Below are positions 5,911 through 13,108 of a stretch of DNA of 13,108 nucleotides, piece after piece (positions within the stretch are counted from its first letter, which is position 1; each line of letters starts with the position of its first letter). The DNA is from an uncultured Bacilli bacterium (GTDB taxonomy: Bacteria > Bacillota_I > Bacilli_A > RFN20 > CAG-449). The notes beneath the pieces are model-generated. The model was not told the DNA's origin and made no database searches. It saw only the letters and a program-made list of their open reading frames with translations. The DNA lies in contig CANQDY010000021.1 of assembly GCA_947593895.1 (NCBI GenBank), positions 1-13,108 on the forward strand, written 5' to 3'. Both the position numbers and the translations under genes were made by a program.

Positions 5911-6393
5911 ATGGAAAATAATCTAAAATTTTTAGAAAAGAAAATTCGAAGTGTATGGTTAATTGGTGGAGGCATTTCCTTTTTTATTTTCTTGATAATA
6001 ATGATTGTAATATGTGCAGTAGGTTATTACGAAGGTTTTTTAATTCCAGCAGTAATTACTTCAGTCATCATTTGTTTTTTACTTGGACTAATTTGTTTTG
6101 GATATCCATTTTTGAAATATCATTTCTATAAGTATTCTTATGATAAAAAAAAGATATTTATTCAATTTGGGGTTATTTTTAGACATAAGATAGTTGTTCC
6201 GATTTGCCAAATTCAAGATTTGCATATCTATCAGGGACCAATTATGACTATTTTTAAGTTAGGCGGAGTAATTATTTCTACTGCAGGAAGTAATTATTTA
6301 ATAAATGGACTTAATTTAGATGACGCTAAAAAGATGATTGAAGAATTAGAGGGTAATTTAGAAAATAGAATTGAGGAATTAAAAAATGAATAG
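5911..6393 (+). CDS. YdbS-like membrane protein with one bacterial PH domain (bPH_2)
   Basis: This 160-residue protein has two membrane helices (about residues 16-40 and 45-68) followed by a cytoplasmic bPH_2 domain (~73-150) with the typical 'YSYDKKKIFIQFGVIFRHKIVVPICQIQDL' onset and a 'GP..TIFKLGGVIISTAGS' core. Size and layout match YdbS of Bacillus subtilis. There, ydbS and ydbT form a SigW-controlled pair linked to resistance against antimicrobial peptides from other bacilli; the molecular role is unknown. The next gene is the ydbT partner, overlapping by eight bases, which supports a complex. The start has AGGGGG 11 bases upstream, a slightly long spacing. A similar function here is inferred. 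Confidence 0.8.
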   Translation: MENNLKFLEKKIRSVWLIGGGISFFIFLIIMIVICAVGYYEGFLIPAVITSVIICFLLGLICFGYPFLKYHFYKYSYDKKKIFIQFGVIFRHKIVVPICQIQDLHIYQGPIMTIFKLGGVIISTAGSNYLINGLNLDDAKKMIEELEGNLENRIEELKNE

Positions 6394-7903
6394 GTATACA
6401 AAAAAACTTATTCCTTATCATTTAGTTATAAGTATATTTTATACACTAATTATTTTTGTGATGTTCATCAGAACTATTTGTTCAGAAGATGAAGAAGGTA
6501 ATTTAATACTAAATACTGAACTTATTTTTATTCCTTTTATCATATCTTTGGCATGCTATTTATTATTTAATTTGTATATATATCTGTATTATCGTACTTC
6601 AAGATATGAATTAAATGAAAGAGGGATTACTTGTTCTCGTGGTGTGTTGTTTAAAAAGAAATCATTTCTTGAATATAGTCGGATTAATGCTGTTAATAAA
6701 AAGCAAGGTATAATTCAGCAAATTTTTAATGTGGCTTATTTGACAGTTGATTCAGGTTCAACTAATACTGCTTTTAATGCTGAAATTTTAATTATTGAAA
6801 CTGGCGAAGTTGTTGATGAATTAATGAAAAGAATTAAAGGACAACAAAATAAATTAAATTTTAATGTTAATGAAGAATCAACAATTAAGGAAGAGAATGT
6901 AGTAAAAGCAAATTTATTTAAATTTACTTCTAAAAGAAAAATTATATATGGTCTATTAAATACACTTTTAGCGAGTGTTTCAATTTTGATTTCATTTGGG
7001 ATTATATATGCTATATTTGGAGTTTTATTTCAAATGGAAGTTGATATTGATGGATTTAATTTTACTCAATTTTCTTTATTATTGATTGGAATATATTTAA
7101 TCATTGTATTAATTTCATTTACAATGTCAATTCTTGTTTCTTTTGTTGCTTATTATAATTTTGAAGTTTTCAAGAACGAGACAAATTTAGAAATAAATTA
7201 TGGTTTATTTATAAAAAATAAAAACACATTTGAATTAAGTAAAATCAAAGCGATTAGAATAAATCAGGGACTTATTAAAAGAATATTTGGTTTTGTTTCT
7301 ATTAATATCGATGTAATAGGATATGGCGAAATTTATAATAATAATTATCAAAAACATTCATTAAATAATGTTTTGATTCCACTTTGTAAGAAAAGTGAAT
7401 TTGAAGAAATACTTTTGAAAATACTGGATAAATATACCCCTTTAGAAAAACAAGAAAGAACAAAATCAATTATTCCTTTTTTCTCATGGAAAGTTGTTGG
7501 ATTTTCTATTTTCTTTGGACTTGCTAATGTAATTTCTTTAGTATGGGGAATTTATTTTAAACAATATCTTATAATGGGAATTGTTATTGGAACTTTCACA
7601 TGTTTTTATTTACTTATTTTGGCTTTTATATTTATCAATGCTAAATTATCTTATGATTATGATGGAATAGCTTTTAATGAAGAGAAATTAACAATTTTTC
7701 ATGGAGGATTTTATCAAAGTAGAATTGTTGTTTTAAAAAAGAATATTATTGCAATTCAAGACATTTCCACCTATTTTCAAAGGAAGAAAAATATTCATTC
7801 ATATATTATTCACTATAAAAATAATGCAAATTTTAATAGGGCAATAGTTCAAGCAGTTGATCAATCAATTGCGGATAAACTTTTATATTTTATGGTAATG
7901 TAA
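6386..7903 (+). CDS. YdbT-like membrane protein with three bacterial PH domains
   Basis: The 505-residue protein is close in length to B. subtilis YdbT. It shows a threefold pattern, each unit two membrane helices followed by a bPH_2 domain: helices ~12-30 and 46-68 with domain ~70-150; helices ~187-212 and 228-256 with domain ~262-345; helices ~368-388 and 393-413 with domain ~418-500. Repeated landmarks are 'GITCSRGVLFKKKSFLEYSRI', 'LEINYGLFIKNKNTFELSKI' and 'LTIFHGGFYQSRIVVLKK', and 'QGIIQQIFNVAYLTVDS' resembles 'QGLIKRIFGFVSINID'. The ATG lies inside the end of the ydbS-like gene with GAGG nine bases before it, so translation is coupled. Function in envelope or bacteriocin protection is inferred from the Bacillus pair. 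Confidence 0.82.
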   Translation: MNRYTKKLIPYHLVISIFYTLIIFVMFIRTICSEDEEGNLILNTELIFIPFIISLACYLLFNLYIYLYYRTSRYELNERGITCSRGVLFKKKSFLEYSRINAVNKKQGIIQQIFNVAYLTVDSGSTNTAFNAEILIIETGEVVDELMKRIKGQQNKLNFNVNEESTIKEENVVKANLFKFTSKRKIIYGLLNTLLASVSILISFGIIYAIFGVLFQMEVDIDGFNFTQFSLLLIGIYLIIVLISFTMSILVSFVAYYNFEVFKNETNLEINYGLFIKNKNTFELSKIKAIRINQGLIKRIFGFVSINIDVIGYGEIYNNNYQKHSLNNVLIPLCKKSEFEEILLKILDKYTPLEKQERTKSIIPFFSWKVVGFSIFFGLANVISLVWGIYFKQYLIMGIVIGTFTCFYLLILAFIFINAKLSYDYDGIAFNEEKLTIFHGGFYQSRIVVLKKNIIAIQDISTYFQRKKNIHSYIIHYKNNANFNRAIVQAVDQSIADKLLYFMVM

Positions 7904-7904
7904 A

Positions 7905-9038
7905 ATGGATTATTTTGCTAAAACATTTTTTAATTTTTTAAATGAGAGAAATATTAAAAAATTCTCTTATTTAGACATTGAAAAATTTAATATTTATCTA
8001 CTTGAAAATGATAGTGATATTTTTGGCGCTGTTCAAAAAAGAAAAAAAGATCAGGAAGAGATTAATTCACTTATAAAAAATAGTGAATCAAATCAGACTG
8101 CATATTTTCAAATTTGTTCTTTAATAGTTAATGATAGAAGTAATGTAATTTATCAAATTGAAAAGTTTAAATTAGATCATAATTTCTTTAAAGCAACAAC
8201 ATTCTTCTATAAAGAAATAGAAAGAATGTGTAATGAAGAATGTAAGAATTTAGTTGGATTCATAGGTGATTTTATTTTAACAGATGAGATTATGAGACTT
8301 GGAAGAACACTACTAGATTATCATTTAAGTTTAAAAAATTACTCTTTAGCGGAAAAAATGGCAAAAACTTTAGTGGTTTTAAACCAACGTGACAAATACC
8401 ATGCGACGGTAGATTTAGCTCACATTTATTTAAAAGATAATAATCTTGAAAAAATTACTCAATTATATGCTAAATGTTCCACGCCAAATGTTGAAGTGAC
8501 TTTTTGTCTATTTATTGTTTATTTACTTAATGGTAAAGATAATTATGCAATTTCTTTAATTTCTGAAATCAGGAGCAAAAATTGTTATCTTATCCCTTGC
8601 TTTATAGGAATAATTGATTCGGAAATGTATAAAAATTATTACAAAGAAGATAAACAATTATCTGAATTTATTAATATTATAAAAAATTTACTAGTTTTTT
8701 TTCCAATGGAAAAAAGAGAAGAACTGATTAGTAATTTAAGTGAAGATACTTACTCGGATATTATTGCTGAATCTTGTCTAAGTGATATTGAAAAGATGAT
8801 GGTGATTAAAAAAATATATCAATCGGAAAATCAAACTATCAAAAGAGGAGAACTATTTAATAGTGTGGTTGATTATTACTTTTTAAAAACTCATAATGCA
8901 TTAGAAAGTGGCAAAAAGGTTAATGAAATTATTGATTTTTTAGAAAAAGAAAACTATATTTTTATCAATCAAGAAAATATTTCTTTAACTTTACTTGGAC
9001 AAGCATTTATAAATTTAAAAAGTAAAGCTCTGATTTAG
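7905..9038 (+). CDS. Unrecognised helical-repeat protein (TPR-like)
   Basis: I do not recognise this 377-residue protein. It has no signal peptide or membrane helix and is rich in Lys, Asn, Ile and Leu. Residues ~138-225 read like degenerate tetratricopeptide repeats: 'YHLSLKNYSLAEKMAKTL', 'DLAHIYLKDNNLEKITQLY', 'LLNGKDNYAISLI'. The C-terminus (~338-372, 'EIIDFLEKENYIFINQENIS' then 'LTLLGQAF') resembles a winged-helix wing followed by an LT.xG turn, so DNA or protein binding is possible. It starts one base after the ydbT-like stop with no clear ribosome site, so it depends on coupled translation; the TAG stop overlaps the trmL ribosome site. Position suggests a cytoplasmic partner of the PH-domain proteins or a general operon member. 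No function is claimed. Confidence 0.75.
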   Translation: MDYFAKTFFNFLNERNIKKFSYLDIEKFNIYLLENDSDIFGAVQKRKKDQEEINSLIKNSESNQTAYFQICSLIVNDRSNVIYQIEKFKLDHNFFKATTFFYKEIERMCNEECKNLVGFIGDFILTDEIMRLGRTLLDYHLSLKNYSLAEKMAKTLVVLNQRDKYHATVDLAHIYLKDNNLEKITQLYAKCSTPNVEVTFCLFIVYLLNGKDNYAISLISEIRSKNCYLIPCFIGIIDSEMYKNYYKEDKQLSEFINIIKNLLVFFPMEKREELISNLSEDTYSDIIAESCLSDIEKMMVIKKIYQSENQTIKRGELFNSVVDYYFLKTHNALESGKKVNEIIDFLEKENYIFINQENISLTLLGQAFINLKSKALI

Positions 9039-9048
9039 GAGAATAATT

Positions 9049-9573
9049 ATGATTAACATTGTATTATATCAACCGGAAATCCCTCAAAATACTGGAAATA
9101 TAATTAGAACGGCAATGGCAATTGGCGCTAGAGTTCACTTAATTAAACCACTTGGTTTTTCTTTAGATGAAAAATCTCTTCTTAGAGCTAGTATGGATTA
9201 TATTAATGATGTAGATATAATCGAATATAACAATATTGATGATTTCTATTTAAAAAATCCTAATTGTAATATTTTTTATGTTACTCGATATTCATCGTCT
9301 TGCTATACTGATTTTGATTTTTCTGATGTTACAAAAGATTATTTTGTGATGTTTGGAAGAGAATCAACTGGAATTCCGCATCAGATATTAAAAAATAACT
9401 TAGATCGAACGATGAGAATTCCAATGAAAATAAATGCTAGAAGTTTAAACCTATCAAATTCAGTGGCTATTGTGGTATATGAAATGAAAAGGCAACAAGA
9501 TTTCTACTCTTTAGCAACTTTTGAAACAATTAAGGGTGAAGATTTTTTAATTAAAGAGGAATTCAAGAAATGA
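9049..9573 (+). CDS. trmL: tRNA (cytidine/uridine-34-2'-O)-methyltransferase TrmL
   Basis: TrmL is a SPOUT-class enzyme that methylates the ribose 2'-OH of the wobble base 34 in tRNA-Leu isoacceptors, with S-adenosylmethionine as donor, as a dimer in the cytoplasm. At 174 residues it is close to the E. coli (157) and Bacillus (CspR) enzymes. Diagnostic motifs are 'PEIPQNTGNIIRT' (9-21), 'FGRESTGIP' (102-110), 'RIPM' (123-126) and 'RSLNLSNSVA' (131-140), the last two forming the trefoil knot and SAM pocket. GGAGA lies seven bases before the ATG. The stop overlaps the next gene's start (ATGA), so the two are coupled. The last ~20 residues ('TFETIKGEDFLIKEEFKK') extend past the usual end and look unstructured. 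Confidence 0.95.
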   Translation: MINIVLYQPEIPQNTGNIIRTAMAIGARVHLIKPLGFSLDEKSLLRASMDYINDVDIIEYNNIDDFYLKNPNCNIFYVTRYSSSCYTDFDFSDVTKDYFVMFGRESTGIPHQILKNNLDRTMRIPMKINARSLNLSNSVAIVVYEMKRQQDFYSLATFETIKGEDFLIKEEFKK

Positions 9574-10352
9574 AAATAAGAAAGTTTATTTTATTTTTTT
9601 TATCTTTGATGATGTTATTTAGTTGTGCTAAAATCCATAAAGAAAAAATTTTAGTGGAACGAACTATTTTTCATGATTACATAAATATTTCAATTAATGA
9701 AATGAAAGAAAAGTGTAATGACAATCTCCAGTTTGTTGTTTTTGTTAACTCAGAGAATTGCCATGCTTGTTATCAAATAAAGAGTTCGTTTCTTGATAAA
9801 TTTGTAAAAGAAAATAATTTTAGGATATATTCTTTAATCGTCGATGATATTGAAAATAGCGAACTATCTTTTATAAAAAATATTTCCTTGAAAGATGATT
9901 ATTATCGTATTAATGATGAAGGAATGTTTATCATCTACTATCCTTTAATATTGATTATTAAGAATGGTAAAGTAAATAGTTTTGCATTGGGAACTGACAA
10001 AATTAATGATAAGTTTTTTAAGTCAAATCTTTATTATGATGAAAAATGTAGTAGTTTTAATGTAAAAGAAGAACAAATATTATCGCTAAAAAAAAGCGAT
10101 GACCCTAAGTTCATTTCTTATAAAGAATCATTAAAAAAAGGGATCATTTATCATACTAATCAAGAAAAAAGTGATGAGATTACTTATTATATAACACCAC
10201 TTAAAGATGAATTTCAAATCGATATTTACCTTGATGTTAATGAAAATAATTCAATGCCAAGTTTAGAAATTATTAATCAGGATTTTAGTGTATCGACAAA
10301 AAACAAAAGTGATTATTTTAATCTTGTTTCAAGTTATTTAAGAGTGAATTAA
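9570..10352 (+). CDS. Thioredoxin-fold lipoprotein
   Basis: The 260-residue protein has a lipoprotein signal (KIRK, hydrophobic core, lipobox LFSC with C19), so it should sit on the outer face of the membrane. Residues ~54-70 ('QFVVFVNSENCHACYQI') give a thioredoxin strand with a CxxC motif, C64-H-A-C67, and 'YYPLILIIKNGKV' (122-134) gives the expected cis-proline (P124) and following strand. This supports a thioredoxin or thiol-disulfide role outside the cytoplasm. A domain of ~110 residues after it (~150-260) is not recognised. CHAC is not the classical CGPC or CPHC of known reductases and oxidases, so direction of activity is unclear. The start overlaps the trmL stop by four bases with AGAGGA upstream; the link to trmL is probably only operon sharing. 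Confidence 0.75.
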   Translation: MKIRKFILFFLSLMMLFSCAKIHKEKILVERTIFHDYINISINEMKEKCNDNLQFVVFVNSENCHACYQIKSSFLDKFVKENNFRIYSLIVDDIENSELSFIKNISLKDDYYRINDEGMFIIYYPLILIIKNGKVNSFALGTDKINDKFFKSNLYYDEKCSSFNVKEEQILSLKKSDDPKFISYKESLKKGIIYHTNQEKSDEITYYITPLKDEFQIDIYLDVNENNSMPSLEIINQDFSVSTKNKSDYFNLVSSYLRVN

Positions 10353-11935
10353 TCTTCGTTTGACAAATTCAATAGTTTATTTTTTGTTTGCTCTCTTATT
10401 TGTTTTATGATGATTGTTTGATAATTAGTAAAACTTACCATTCCGATTTTTCCTGGAATTTTTTTAACATCTTTTTTGTCCGCTAAAATGACTTCGCCAC
10501 TTTCTTTTTTGGCAAAGAAAAGAGCGATTTCACAAGCAAATAGAATGGCTTCTTTACTTGGTGTAGAAGAAAAAATTACAACATGTGGACCATGACTATC
10601 TTTAATGTGCAAAAAATAATCGTCTTTTCTAGCCAGAGTAAAGGTCAGATAATCATTTTGATAACTTGATAATCCAAAACCAATTTTATCACCCTCGATA
10701 GTTATGTAATGAGGATAATAATTTTTTGGTAAAACTATTTTTGAGTTTTTCTTTTTTACATTTGTCTTAATATAGCCGTTATCACTTAATTCTAAGATGA
10801 TATCTTCCATATCTTTTAAGGTCGCAAATTCGATTTGATTTTCAATTTTTTCAAAAAATTCGATTTTGTTTTTTGTTAATTCAATTTGTTTGGATAATTC
10901 AACTAGGGCAACTTTTGATTTTTGGTATTGCTTAAAGTATCTGTTTGCGTTCTCTACTAAGTTTAATTTTTCGTCTAGTAATATTGTTTGTCCGGCAATA
11001 TTAATTTCTTTTGATCCTTTTTGATACAAAGATTGATTGATAAATAGCAAGTTTCCAATATCAACATATGATTTTTTTAATAAGTTTTTTTGATAGTCTT
11101 TTTCTAAATTAACTAGTTTATTTCTAAGACCTGTTAATTTATGAGTAACCAAATGGTATATCATATTAAAGTGGTCTTTTTTATATTTTTCCGTTTCAAT
11201 TTGTTTATATATTTCAGATAGTTTATCCAAAGTAATTTCTTGACAATGATGACTATGAAGTTTAATAGATAGAATATCATTGTTATAAAGATAGTATTTT
11301 TTACTAGTCAAAATTTCTTCAATTATCTCTTCTAAAGAAGAATTTTCTTTATTAATACGATAAACAATATCTTTATATAAAGTAATTCCAATTTTGTTTT
11401 TTAATGTTTCAAGAGTATCTAACTTTGATATACATTTATCTTCATTTACACTTATTGAATAATGAGCACCTTTAGCTATCAAATGCTTTTCATCAAGAGA
11501 GGATGAAAACTTTAACGCAGAAATTATCACATTATTCTCGTCGATTATAATTGCATTAGTTCGATGAGGAATTAACTCGATTATCAAACTGTTAATAATT
11601 GTTTGATAAGTAGGAGTAATTTTTTTAATTTTAAATATTACAATTCGATCATTAGGTACTTTTTTCATTTCGACAATTATTCCATTTTCAAAATATTTTT
11701 TTAGCAGAGAAATAAACTGATTTGTTTCATTTAGAGTTTTGAAATAAGATGAAGAGATTAAAAAGTAAGGATGAAGTGGAGATAAAGAGATAATCAAACT
11801 TTTTTGTTTATTACTAAAAAGAATGAAAGAAAAATCACAATCAGAAATCTTAACAATTTTACTAATTTTTACTCCTTCCAATTTATTTTTATAGTCTAAA
11901 TATATTCGATTTAATGTAAAATTTGAAATTGCCAT
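10349..11935 (-). CDS. rqcH: Ribosome quality control protein RqcH (NFACT family, FbpA/YloA)
   Basis: RqcH binds stalled 50S subunits carrying nascent chain-tRNA and recruits tRNA-Ala to add C-terminal alanine tails that mark the peptide for degradation. The 528-residue protein is a little shorter than the ~570 of B. subtilis. The NFACT-N domain (~1-170) keeps the D96-R97 pair in 'PNDRIVIF', the residues needed for tRNA binding in the Bacillus protein. A helix-hairpin-helix region and a long coiled-coil (~250-370) follow, then the NFACT-R domain (~405-520) with 'DYFLHIKDSHGPHVVI', the counterpart of 'D.WLH.KD.PGSHVVI'. GAGGTGA precedes the start at normal spacing. In Bacillus, rqcH lies upstream of gmk in the same direction; here the two diverge. 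The stop overlaps that of the thioredoxin-like gene by four bases. Confidence 0.95.
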   Translation of the reverse strand: MAISNFTLNRIYLDYKNKLEGVKISKIVKISDCDFSFILFSNKQKSLIISLSPLHPYFLISSSYFKTLNETNQFISLLKKYFENGIIVEMKKVPNDRIVIFKIKKITPTYQTIINSLIIELIPHRTNAIIIDENNVIISALKFSSSLDEKHLIAKGAHYSISVNEDKCISKLDTLETLKNKIGITLYKDIVYRINKENSSLEEIIEEILTSKKYYLYNNDILSIKLHSHHCQEITLDKLSEIYKQIETEKYKKDHFNMIYHLVTHKLTGLRNKLVNLEKDYQKNLLKKSYVDIGNLLFINQSLYQKGSKEINIAGQTILLDEKLNLVENANRYFKQYQKSKVALVELSKQIELTKNKIEFFEKIENQIEFATLKDMEDIILELSDNGYIKTNVKKKNSKIVLPKNYYPHYITIEGDKIGFGLSSYQNDYLTFTLARKDDYFLHIKDSHGPHVVIFSSTPSKEAILFACEIALFFAKKESGEVILADKKDVKKIPGKIGMVSFTNYQTIIIKQIREQTKNKLLNLSNED

Positions 11936-12013
11936 AAATTCACCTCAATTATATTTTATATGGTTTTTACTTTTGTTGATATTATTTATCTTTTTTTCTT
12001 TAAAAAAAAGAAT

Positions 12014-12042
12014 TTGTCGAGTAAAATGGAAATGAATATAAT
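12014..12042 (+). promoter_or_regulatory. Candidate gmk promoter
   Basis: TTGTCG (12014-12019) and a consensus TATAAT (12037-12042) are 17 bases apart in the 123-base gap between the divergent rqcH and gmk. The predicted start, near 12049, would leave a leader of only about ten bases and cut close to the GAGG ribosome site, so the exact start needs care. Confidence 0.5.
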
Positions 12043-12058
12043 ATTTGAGGAAAATTTC

Positions 12059-12637
12059 ATGAAAAAAGGATTATTAATTGTTTTATCTGGACCTTCTGGT
12101 GTCGGTAAAGGAACTGTTAGAAAACAAGTATTTAAAGATAGTTCATTAAATCTAGTTTATTCGATTTCAATGACAACAAGACCTCCAAGGCCAAAAGAAA
12201 TCGAAGGGGTAGATTATTTTTTTGTAGACAAAGAGACATTTTTAAAAGGAATTGAAAATGGTAATTTTTTAGAGCATGCGGTTTTTGTCGGCAATTACTA
12301 TGGAACACCAAAATTTTATGTTGAAAGTCTAAGAGAACAAGGAAAAAATGTTTTTTTAGAAATTGAAGTAGAGGGTGCTAAGCAAGTATTAAGTAAATAT
12401 CAGGATGACCCTGATGTACTTTCAATTTTCTTATTGCCTCCTTCCATTGAAGAACTTGAAAAAAGAATTCGAGGTCGCAGAAGCGAAGAGGAAGAAATAA
12501 TTCAAGAAAGATTAAATAAAGCAAAACGTGAAATGACTTTAAAAAATCAGTATCAATATACAATTTTAAATGATAATATTAAACGCGCTAGTGATGAGAT
12601 TAGAGATATTATTCGCAAGCGCTTAAATAAAAAATAA
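12059..12637 (+). CDS. gmk: Guanylate kinase
   Basis: Gmk catalyses ATP + GMP to ADP + GDP in the cytoplasm and is essential for guanine nucleotide supply. The 192-residue protein is standard in length. It has the P-loop 'GPSGVGKGT' (10-18), the GMP-binding segment 'SMTTRPPRPKEIEGVDYFFV' with its conserved Arg and Tyr, 'GNFLEHAVFVGNYYGTP' (Glu and Tyr contacts), 'FLEIEVEGAKQV', and the lid 'RIRGRRSEEEEIIQERL'. The ATG at 12059 is chosen because GAGG lies eight bases upstream and the protein then begins in the normal way (MKKGLLIVLSGPSG); the frame is open to an ATG at 11960, but those 33 extra residues are low-complexity and cover the promoter. priA follows one base after the stop. Confidence 0.96.
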   Translation: MKKGLLIVLSGPSGVGKGTVRKQVFKDSSLNLVYSISMTTRPPRPKEIEGVDYFFVDKETFLKGIENGNFLEHAVFVGNYYGTPKFYVESLREQGKNVFLEIEVEGAKQVLSKYQDDPDVLSIFLLPPSIEELEKRIRGRRSEEEEIIQERLNKAKREMTLKNQYQYTILNDNIKRASDEIRDIIRKRLNKK

Positions 12638-12638
12638 T

Positions 12639-13108
12639 ATGCAAATTTTAGAGGTATTAATTGAATACAATGTTGGTTCGTTGAATCACATTTTTTCTTA
12701 TGCATATCTAGGCGATAAGATAGTAAAGAGGGGCATAAGAGTTCTAATTAATTTTAACCATAAAGAAATAGTTGGTTATGTAACTAATGTTATTTATGTT
12801 GATGAAACCTTAGAAGAGTATCAAAAGAAATCAATTTACGTTATTAAAGAAGTGAGTAAAATTATTGATGATGAACCTTTATTAAATCAAGAACTTCAAG
12901 AATTAGCATTGAAACTTAGCGATTATTATTTTGCTACTTTGATAAGCGTTTATCAATCAATGCTGCCTCCATCTTTAAAACCTAAAAAGTCATCTCTTTC
13001 TAAACCTAAGATTCAATACGAAACATGGGTAAGATTAATATCAGATAATGAAGATGAATTGACACCAAAACAAGTAGAGTGTTTAAGACTGATAAAATCT
13101 AATAATGA
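12639..13108 (+). CDS. priA: Primosomal protein N' (replication restart helicase PriA), N-terminal part
   Basis: PriA recognises stalled replication forks and starts reloading of the replicative helicase. Only ~156 codons are visible; the frame is open at the window end. They match the DNA 3'-end-binding domain and the start of the winged-helix region: 'LNHIFSYAYLGDKIVKRGIRV' followed by 'NHKEIVGYVTNV' (usually 'FdY..P....pG.rV.VpFg....GyV'), 'ELALKLSDYYFATLISVYQSMLP' (family 'LA.w.A.YY.......l...lP'), and 'LTPKQVECLRLI' leading towards the helicase core. Helicase motifs and zinc cysteines are beyond the window. The ATG lies one base after the gmk stop with no clear ribosome site, so translation is probably coupled. 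In Bacillus, rpoZ and coaBC lie between gmk and priA; both are missing here. Confidence 0.93.
   Translation, partial: MQILEVLIEYNVGSLNHIFSYAYLGDKIVKRGIRVLINFNHKEIVGYVTNVIYVDETLEEYQKKSIYVIKEVSKIIDDEPLLNQELQELALKLSDYYFATLISVYQSMLPPSLKPKKSSLSKPKIQYETWVRLISDNEDELTPKQVECLRLIKSNN

Noticed and set aside
11941..11953. Minus-strand TATAAT ahead of rqcH
   Set aside because: It is one base from the rqcH ribosome site, which a start at this -10 would remove, and no fair -35 is present.
12378..12563. Minus-strand frame opposite gmk
   Set aside because: Antisense shadow of the Gmk lid region.

Overview
The window is AT-rich bacterial DNA (by eye well under 35% GC). The proteins resemble those of low-GC Firmicutes, most likely a Bacilli or Mollicutes-related gut-type lineage: RqcH, Gmk and PriA in a Bacillus-like neighbourhood, a YdbS/YdbT pair, a CwlJ-like hydrolase, and starch-type secreted proteins. 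No recognised gene has an in-frame TGA and tryptophan is always TGG, so the standard code is used, unlike Mycoplasma/Spiroplasma. No rRNA, tRNA, CRISPR array or insertion sequence was seen.

Region 1 (1-1470) is the end of a probable extracellular carbohydrate locus: the C-terminus of a GH13/pullulanase-like enzyme, then a serine-rich lipoprotein with a Listeria/Bacteroides-type repeat and a carbohydrate-binding-like C-terminal module, closed by a good intrinsic terminator. Region 2 (1471-2247) is a gene-poor gap followed by a small CwlJ/SleB-type cell wall hydrolase.

Region 3 (2248-5857) is a metal-efflux block. A yybP-ykoY type manganese riboswitch precedes mntP. A CsoR operator lies exactly between the -35 and -10 of a promoter driving csoR and copA. 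The copA frame runs without a stop into a complete CopZ-like domain that has kept its own strong Shine-Dalgarno sequence and ATG, so one gene may yield both the Cu(I) ATPase and a free copper chaperone. This is the most interesting signal in the window.

Region 4 (5858-10352) is a tightly packed operon: ydbS-like and ydbT-like membrane PH-domain proteins, an unrecognised 377-residue helical-repeat protein, the tRNA wobble methyltransferase trmL, and a thioredoxin-fold lipoprotein. Region 5 (10349-13108) holds rqcH on the minus strand, its stop overlapping the stop of the lipoprotein gene. Diverging from it is gmk, followed directly by priA, which runs off the window. The rqcH/gmk/priA set is a shuffled and shortened form of the Bacillus arrangement.
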